Positions 60,723 through 64,000 of a stretch of DNA of 64,000 bases are shown one piece after another. The notes beneath the pieces were generated by a model. The model worked only from the letters and a program-made list of their open reading frames with translations. It made no database searches and was not told where the DNA came from. Every line of letters begins with the position of its first letter. Positions within the stretch are counted from its first letter, which is position 1. The DNA comes from Lachnoclostridium sp. UBA1175 (GTDB taxonomy: Bacteria; Bacillota; Clostridia; Lachnospirales; Lachnospiraceae), in NCBI GenBank assembly GCA_002311665.1, contig DBYX01000018.1, positions 27,005 to 91,004 on the forward strand, read 5' to 3'. The position numbers were made by a program, and so were the translations under genes.

Positions 60723-62021
60723 CTAAGTCTCCGCGTACTCCTCCAACAGATCGTACACGCCGTCCTCGGAGAGCACACCGCGCTTCATTCCCGCAGGGAA
60801 CCTGCCTTGCTCGTCAGCCTCAAAATCCTCCTTCCACAGAGGGCTTTCATAGTATGCCTCGAGCTTGCCGATCGTCTCCTGAAGCTCCTTGCGAAGTTTC
60901 TTCGCGGCACGCGTTGCCTTCGCTTTCGCAGCAGGCGTCTCGATGCCGGACCCTTTCTCCGTATATGCCATCGTGTCCTCGATTGCCTTCATCAGCGCTG
61001 ACGCCCTATCGAAGACGCCCTCCATCTCGCGGACGCGCAACTCCCGAAGCGTCCCGCAGATCTTCTCCTCGGCCTCGCCGAGCGCCTTGATCCGCGCGAC
61101 GGTGTTCCTTACTTCCCACTCGCCGAGCTGTCGCTCGTCCTCGCCGTTTCCTTCCAATCCGAGCGCACGGCGGATGTTGTACTCAAGCCACTCAACCCAC
61201 GTGTACGCAATCCCGTACAGCGCGTCGTACGCGAGAAAACCGTTGTCGTACGCGCTTCGGTATCCTTCGTAAAATGCGACCAGATTCTCCTTCCTGTAAG
61301 CACCGTTCACCATGCCCGCCCACTGCAGCGCAAGGTCGACAAATGCTCCGACCGGATTGCCGTACGCAAGGCACTCCAGGTCGATGACATACGGCTTGCC
61401 CCGGAACCACATCACATTTTTCGGATCCATATCATCGTCGCAGATGCTCACGATCGCCGGGAGCGCCTCCCGCGCCTCGTTAAGCCGCTTCTGCACCGCC
61501 GCAAGCATTTCCTTGTTCTCCGCAAGAAGCTCCGCCACCGGGCTTCCCGCCTCCTGCGCCATCCGCGCATATTTTGCAAAATCGATCTCGGCGATCTCAG
61601 GCTCTTCCTTCTCCGCCGTCTTCGAGTCGATCGCGTGGATCTTCCCGAGAAGCTCGCCCGCCTTGCGGCACTGCTCCGCCGTCACCGCGTTCGCGTCGGT
61701 GATCTTCCCTTTCTGCCAGCGGAAAATGTAGAAGAAATCGCCGTCGAGCTCCTGCATTTTCCGACCCTTGATCGTCATCGCCGCCACCATCGGAATGTGC
61801 GCCTCCTCAAGCCGCGCCTCCAGTGCCTCCGCAACCGCGTAGTTCTCGCGCGCGGTCGGGCGCTTCATGATCTCCGGGTTCAGGCATTTGACGGCGTAGA
61901 TGCCGCTGCTCGTCTGCACCTTGTACATGCGGTGCATCAGCCCGCCGGACACCGGCTTGATCTCCGCAGTGATCTCACCGAGCCTGCAACTCTTCATCAG
62001 TTTGGTTATCTTGTCGTTCAT
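60723..62021 (-). CDS. Kinase-fold phosphotransferase with a C-terminal extension
   Basis: 432 residues from MNDKITKLMKS, after TAGGAG. N-lobe (SGGLMHRMYKVQ and YAVKCLN), then VSICDDDMDPKNVMWF and KPYVIDLECLAYGNP as catalytic and metal sites, although the usual HGD is CDDD here. The last 140 residues are a Lys/Glu-rich helical segment. Related to APH/choline-kinase proteins; the missing His makes activity less certain. Confidence 0.78.
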   Translation of the reverse strand: MNDKITKLMKSCRLGEITAEIKPVSGGLMHRMYKVQTSSGIYAVKCLNPEIMKRPTARENYAVAEALEARLEEAHIPMVAAMTIKGRKMQELDGDFFYIFRWQKGKITDANAVTAEQCRKAGELLGKIHAIDSKTAEKEEPEIAEIDFAKYARMAQEAGSPVAELLAENKEMLAAVQKRLNEAREALPAIVSICDDDMDPKNVMWFRGKPYVIDLECLAYGNPVGAFVDLALQWAGMVNGAYRKENLVAFYEGYRSAYDNGFLAYDALYGIAYTWVEWLEYNIRRALGLEGNGEDERQLGEWEVRNTVARIKALGEAEEKICGTLRELRVREMEGVFDRASALMKAIEDTMAYTEKGSGIETPAAKAKATRAAKKLRKELQETIGKLEAYYESPLWKEDFEADEQGRFPAGMKRGVLSEDGVYDLLEEYAET

Positions 62022-62079
62022 TGTTCCATCTCCTAATCGAGGCTGTTTTTCTCCCATTTCTCGCGCAAAAATAGGAGAA

Positions 62080-63177
62080 CTAATATGCTTTAGAATAAAA
62101 TGTTGTTTTGCCGCTCCCGTGCTTTTTCACGTATCCTTCTTCCAAAAGACGCTTCAACGCCGCTTCAACGGATTTTTCGCTGATGCTGGGGCAAATATTC
62201 ACGATCTCGCGCTTGGTAAACTTGCCAAGCTTCGTATCGACAGATGCCTTTACGATATCGTATGCCTTATTTTTGATTGTGATCACCTTTTTCTTTCCGT
62301 GATCGTTCTCCGAGACGATCGTCGTTTCGCCGGTGATCGTCACTCTGCTTTCAAATTCCCTGTAACACGCGAGAATTATACCGAGCATATATTTGACAAA
62401 TGCCGTCACATCTTCCGTTTCCCCGTGCCAGCCGAAAGAAGACTCCGCCAATACGCCATAGTACACATCTTTTGTCTTTTCGATATGCTTTTCTATGCTG
62501 ATGTATTTTCCGACCTGATAGCCGGACTTGAGCAAAAGCAAAAGTGTCAGCAGCCTGCTCATCCTTCCGTTTCCGTCGTTGAAGGGATGAATACAGAGAA
62601 AATCAAGCAGAAAAACAGGAATGATCAGAAGCGGATCGATTGTCTCATCGGCAATCGCAGCAGAATAATTCTCACAGATTGCATTGATACACGCCTCCGT
62701 CTCGTACGGCGGCACAGGGACGAAACGTACGGTTTCCGTCCCATCCTCCCTTATTTCCTTCAGGTAGTTCTGCGCAATCTTATACCTGCCTCCGTTCCCG
62801 GTCTCTGCGTACTGCATCAGATCTCGATGAAGCTGAAGAACAAAGTTTCCGTTCACGGGGATATACTCATAGTTATCAAAAACCGTATTCAGCACGTCAC
62901 GGTACCCGGCGATTTCTTTTTCATCGCGGTTTCTCGGAGTCGTCTTTTCCCGGGCGATCTGTCCCATTCTTGTGCCCGTGGTGACAATACCCTCAATCCG
63001 GTTTGAGGATTCGATGGACTGAACTTTGGCAACCTCGATCAGCCTTTCCATCGCTATAGGTTTATAACGCAGATACAGTTCCTGCCTTCCCTTATACTCA
63101 TGGATCTGCGAAAGGTAGTTCAGAATCTCGTTGTCCCAGCGATACGTTTTGAATTTCAGATAATCAAACTTTCGCAT
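62080..63177 (-). CDS. Fic-family protein (class II) with a winged-helix end
   Basis: 365 residues. The Fic motif HPFNDGNGRMSR (His about 197) is complete, so AMP transfer or another NMP transfer to a target protein is possible. The inhibitory motif SSNRIEG lies in the N-terminal part (about 57-63), as in class II Fic proteins. The last 70 residues read like a winged helix (FTKREIVNICPSISEKSVEAALKRLLEEGYVKKHG). GGGGAGAAGG precedes ATG. Confidence 0.9.
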   Translation of the reverse strand: MRKFDYLKFKTYRWDNEILNYLSQIHEYKGRQELYLRYKPIAMERLIEVAKVQSIESSNRIEGIVTTGTRMGQIAREKTTPRNRDEKEIAGYRDVLNTVFDNYEYIPVNGNFVLQLHRDLMQYAETGNGGRYKIAQNYLKEIREDGTETVRFVPVPPYETEACINAICENYSAAIADETIDPLLIIPVFLLDFLCIHPFNDGNGRMSRLLTLLLLLKSGYQVGKYISIEKHIEKTKDVYYGVLAESSFGWHGETEDVTAFVKYMLGIILACYREFESRVTITGETTIVSENDHGKKKVITIKNKAYDIVKASVDTKLGKFTKREIVNICPSISEKSVEAALKRLLEEGYVKKHGSGKTTFYSKAY

Positions 63178-63254
63178 AATCCTTCTCCCCTTGTGTTATT
63201 TTCCTATATTGTAGCAAGATTTAGGAGAAAGTCAATCTCTTAGGTTTTCCAAGG

Positions 63255-63289
63255 ATTAAAAAAGCGACCGCTCTCAGCGACCGCTTTTA
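63255..63289 (-). terminator. Terminator of the last gene
   Basis: 13-bp stem with two G-U pairs (63260-63272 with 63276-63288) followed by T residues on the minus strand. Confidence 0.75.
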
Positions 63290-63292
63290 CTG

Positions 63293-64000
63293 TTAATGCA
63301 GTTCAACCGACTCTCCCTGTCGATTTAAATCATCGATGTGTTGTCTTACCTTCTCCGAGTAATCATATAACCCGTCAACCACATTCAGGCACACATAATC
63401 CTTCTGCCCGATGTTGCTGGCAAATATGGTCTGCTTCTGTTCCTTCATACCTACCCGCTCCGCCTGTTCCTGATCCACGAATGTGGGAACTACGGAAAAT
63501 TCGGCGTTGCCGGGGTCAACCGCATCATTCACGCGGATCCGTATCGTAATGTTCCATACATAAGTCCAAGACTCTCCGGTACCTGCGACCACATCGGTTG
63601 AGACCACCTCCACTCCATCGCATTTTCCGACAACGATCTTACAGCCGCTCAGCTCCAGCATACTGACAAGCTTGTATCTTTTTTCAATGACCTCTCCGTG
63701 GTTGTATTCTCTCTCCATTTCGTTTTCGCATGTCAAGTACCATCCGTCTATCGGTTTTCCCCCATGGGGCGGCTCCTCACTTATGGTGGGCGTTGAAACT
63801 GTGGTTTTCACAGTGTCCGGTTTATCAGCAGGTTTTTTATTGTCTCCCATCTTGGCAGCAACGAACCACACCGCTCCGATCAGAACGAGGCAACTTGCAA
63901 CAACGGAAAAACTCTTGATCCATTTTCCCGACAAATTCCGCGCCGTAGAGCCCTCACTTTTTCTCTCTTCTGCAGTCCCTTTTTCCTCTTCTCTCTTAAT
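63293..64000 (-). CDS. Membrane-anchored protein, N-terminus beyond the window
   Basis: Incomplete: the frame stays open from 63293 to the window edge, with a charged segment (EEEKGTAEERKSEG) before one membrane helix (about IKSFSVVASCLVLIGAVWFV) and an outer domain of about 180 residues. The only start inside the window is a TTG with no ribosome binding site, so the real start is probably outside. It resembles in layout the proteins at 28622 and 32041. No family recognised. Confidence 0.7.
   Translation of the reverse strand: MKREEEKGTAEERKSEGSTARNLSGKWIKSFSVVASCLVLIGAVWFVAAKMGDNKKPADKPDTVKTTVSTPTISEEPPHGGKPIDGWYLTCENEMEREYNHGEVIEKRYKLVSMLELSGCKIVVGKCDGVEVVSTDVVAGTGESWTYVWNITIRIRVNDAVDPGNAEFSVVPTFVDQEQAERVGMKEQKQTIFASNIGQKDYVCLNVVDGLYDYSEKVRQHIDDLNRQGESVELH

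Larger units (their letters stand above)
707..63629. repeat. Dispersed octamer CGGAAAAT (43 copies)
   Basis: Hand count of exact copies. Plus orientation starts: 707, 1121, 6563, 10319, 13731, 17875, 23330, 27217, 28973, 29887, 30111, 32115, 35097, 36819, 41863, 42295, 43909, 45789, 47754, 48924, 61720, 63493. Reverse (ATTTTCCG) starts: 1774, 3043, 6300, 8191, 14754, 16059, 18064, 21072, 23455, 25193, 26755, 29217, 29642, 35385, 41697, 42345, 47984, 49525, 61756, 62505, 63622. About 24 of 43 have G as ninth base. Nineteen more GGAAAAT copies have another base in front. No copy lies between 49.54 and 61.71 kb. A few sites may have been missed. Confidence 0.8.

Noticed and set aside
707..63629. 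Codon preference as explanation of the octamer
   Set aside because: The word is read in all three frames, on both strands, and occurs between genes; Phe is normally TTC in these genes, so TTT inside the octamer goes against the bias.
1..64000. CRISPR array, prophage or insertion sequence
   Set aside because: No regularly spaced direct repeats, no cas genes, no phage structural genes and no transposase were seen anywhere.
1..64000. Frequent GATCGC/GCGATC words as a second iterated signal
   Set aside because: They are mostly in frame as Ile and Ala/Arg codons preferred in this genome and fall off outside genes, so codon use explains them.

Overview
The window looks like the chromosome of a fairly GC-rich member of the Firmicutes, most likely Clostridia of the Lachnospiraceae type. 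Evidence: the gene order rpsF-ssb-rpsR followed by gdpP-rplI-dnaB, a MecA adaptor, DUF951, DUF1858 and DUF1934 proteins, a single-domain cold-shock protein, AGGAGG-type ribosome binding sites in front of most genes, and promoters of the TTGACA-N17-TATAAT type. This placement is inferred from gene content only. Most genes lie on the minus strand. The plus-strand exceptions are a tRNA-Ala gene, mecA, a small ferredoxin, plsC, a one-helix membrane protein, ispE and a family 5 glycosidase.

Layout. 0-14 kb: cold-shock protein with a long leader, PTS enzyme I, tRNA-Ala(CGC), a membrane protein, an esterase, a DUF937 protein, a DUF218 protein, an alanyl-tRNA editing protein, a GH18 lipoprotein, MecA, a DUF1858 protein, a secreted Ig-like/LRR protein and a 56-residue 2[4Fe-4S] ferredoxin. 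14-20 kb: replication, ribosome and c-di-AMP block (dnaB, rplI, gdpP, rpsR, ssb, rpsF). 20-36 kb: lipid, isoprenoid and wall precursors (plsC, ispE, ddl), a GH5 enzyme, an FtsX-like permease, a SIMPL protein, a DMT transporter, an ECF sigma factor with a membrane partner, a methyltransferase, a flavodoxin-like protein, a thioesterase, and a three-gene overlapping set (alpha/beta hydrolase, condensation-like acyltransferase, zinc-ribbon membrane protein). 36-41.4 kb: an accessory patch of small genes with three members of an unnamed paralogous family, a remnant of an S66 LD-carboxypeptidase and a truncated CHAP amidase. 41.5-45.6 kb: a compact run of two radical SAM enzymes, a U32-like Cys-rich protein, a 75-residue protein and a SUFU-domain protein. 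45.7-50 kb: a class C beta-lactamase-fold hydrolase and two overlapping MutS-like ATPases. 50.1-59.6 kb: a visibly AT-rich array of small same-strand genes (GNAT enzymes, CHAP amidase, divergent subtilase, KptA-GNAT fusion, HIT protein, kinase-fold protein, SUKH and possible Imm6 immunity proteins). 59.8-64 kb: MBL hydrolase, kinase-fold phosphotransferase, Fic protein and an incomplete membrane-anchored protein.

The most unusual signal is not a gene. The octamer CGGAAAAT (often CGGAAAATG) occurs 43 times by hand count, almost equally in both orientations (22 and 21), in coding sequence in all three reading frames and between genes. By base composition only about one copy would be expected. 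It is absent from the AT-rich array (no copy from 49.5 to 61.7 kb) and from the 36.8-41.7 kb patch, the two stretches that look horizontally acquired. It behaves like a genome-wide DNA-level word (uptake signal, recombination or chromosome-organisation site) that recent arrivals have not gained.
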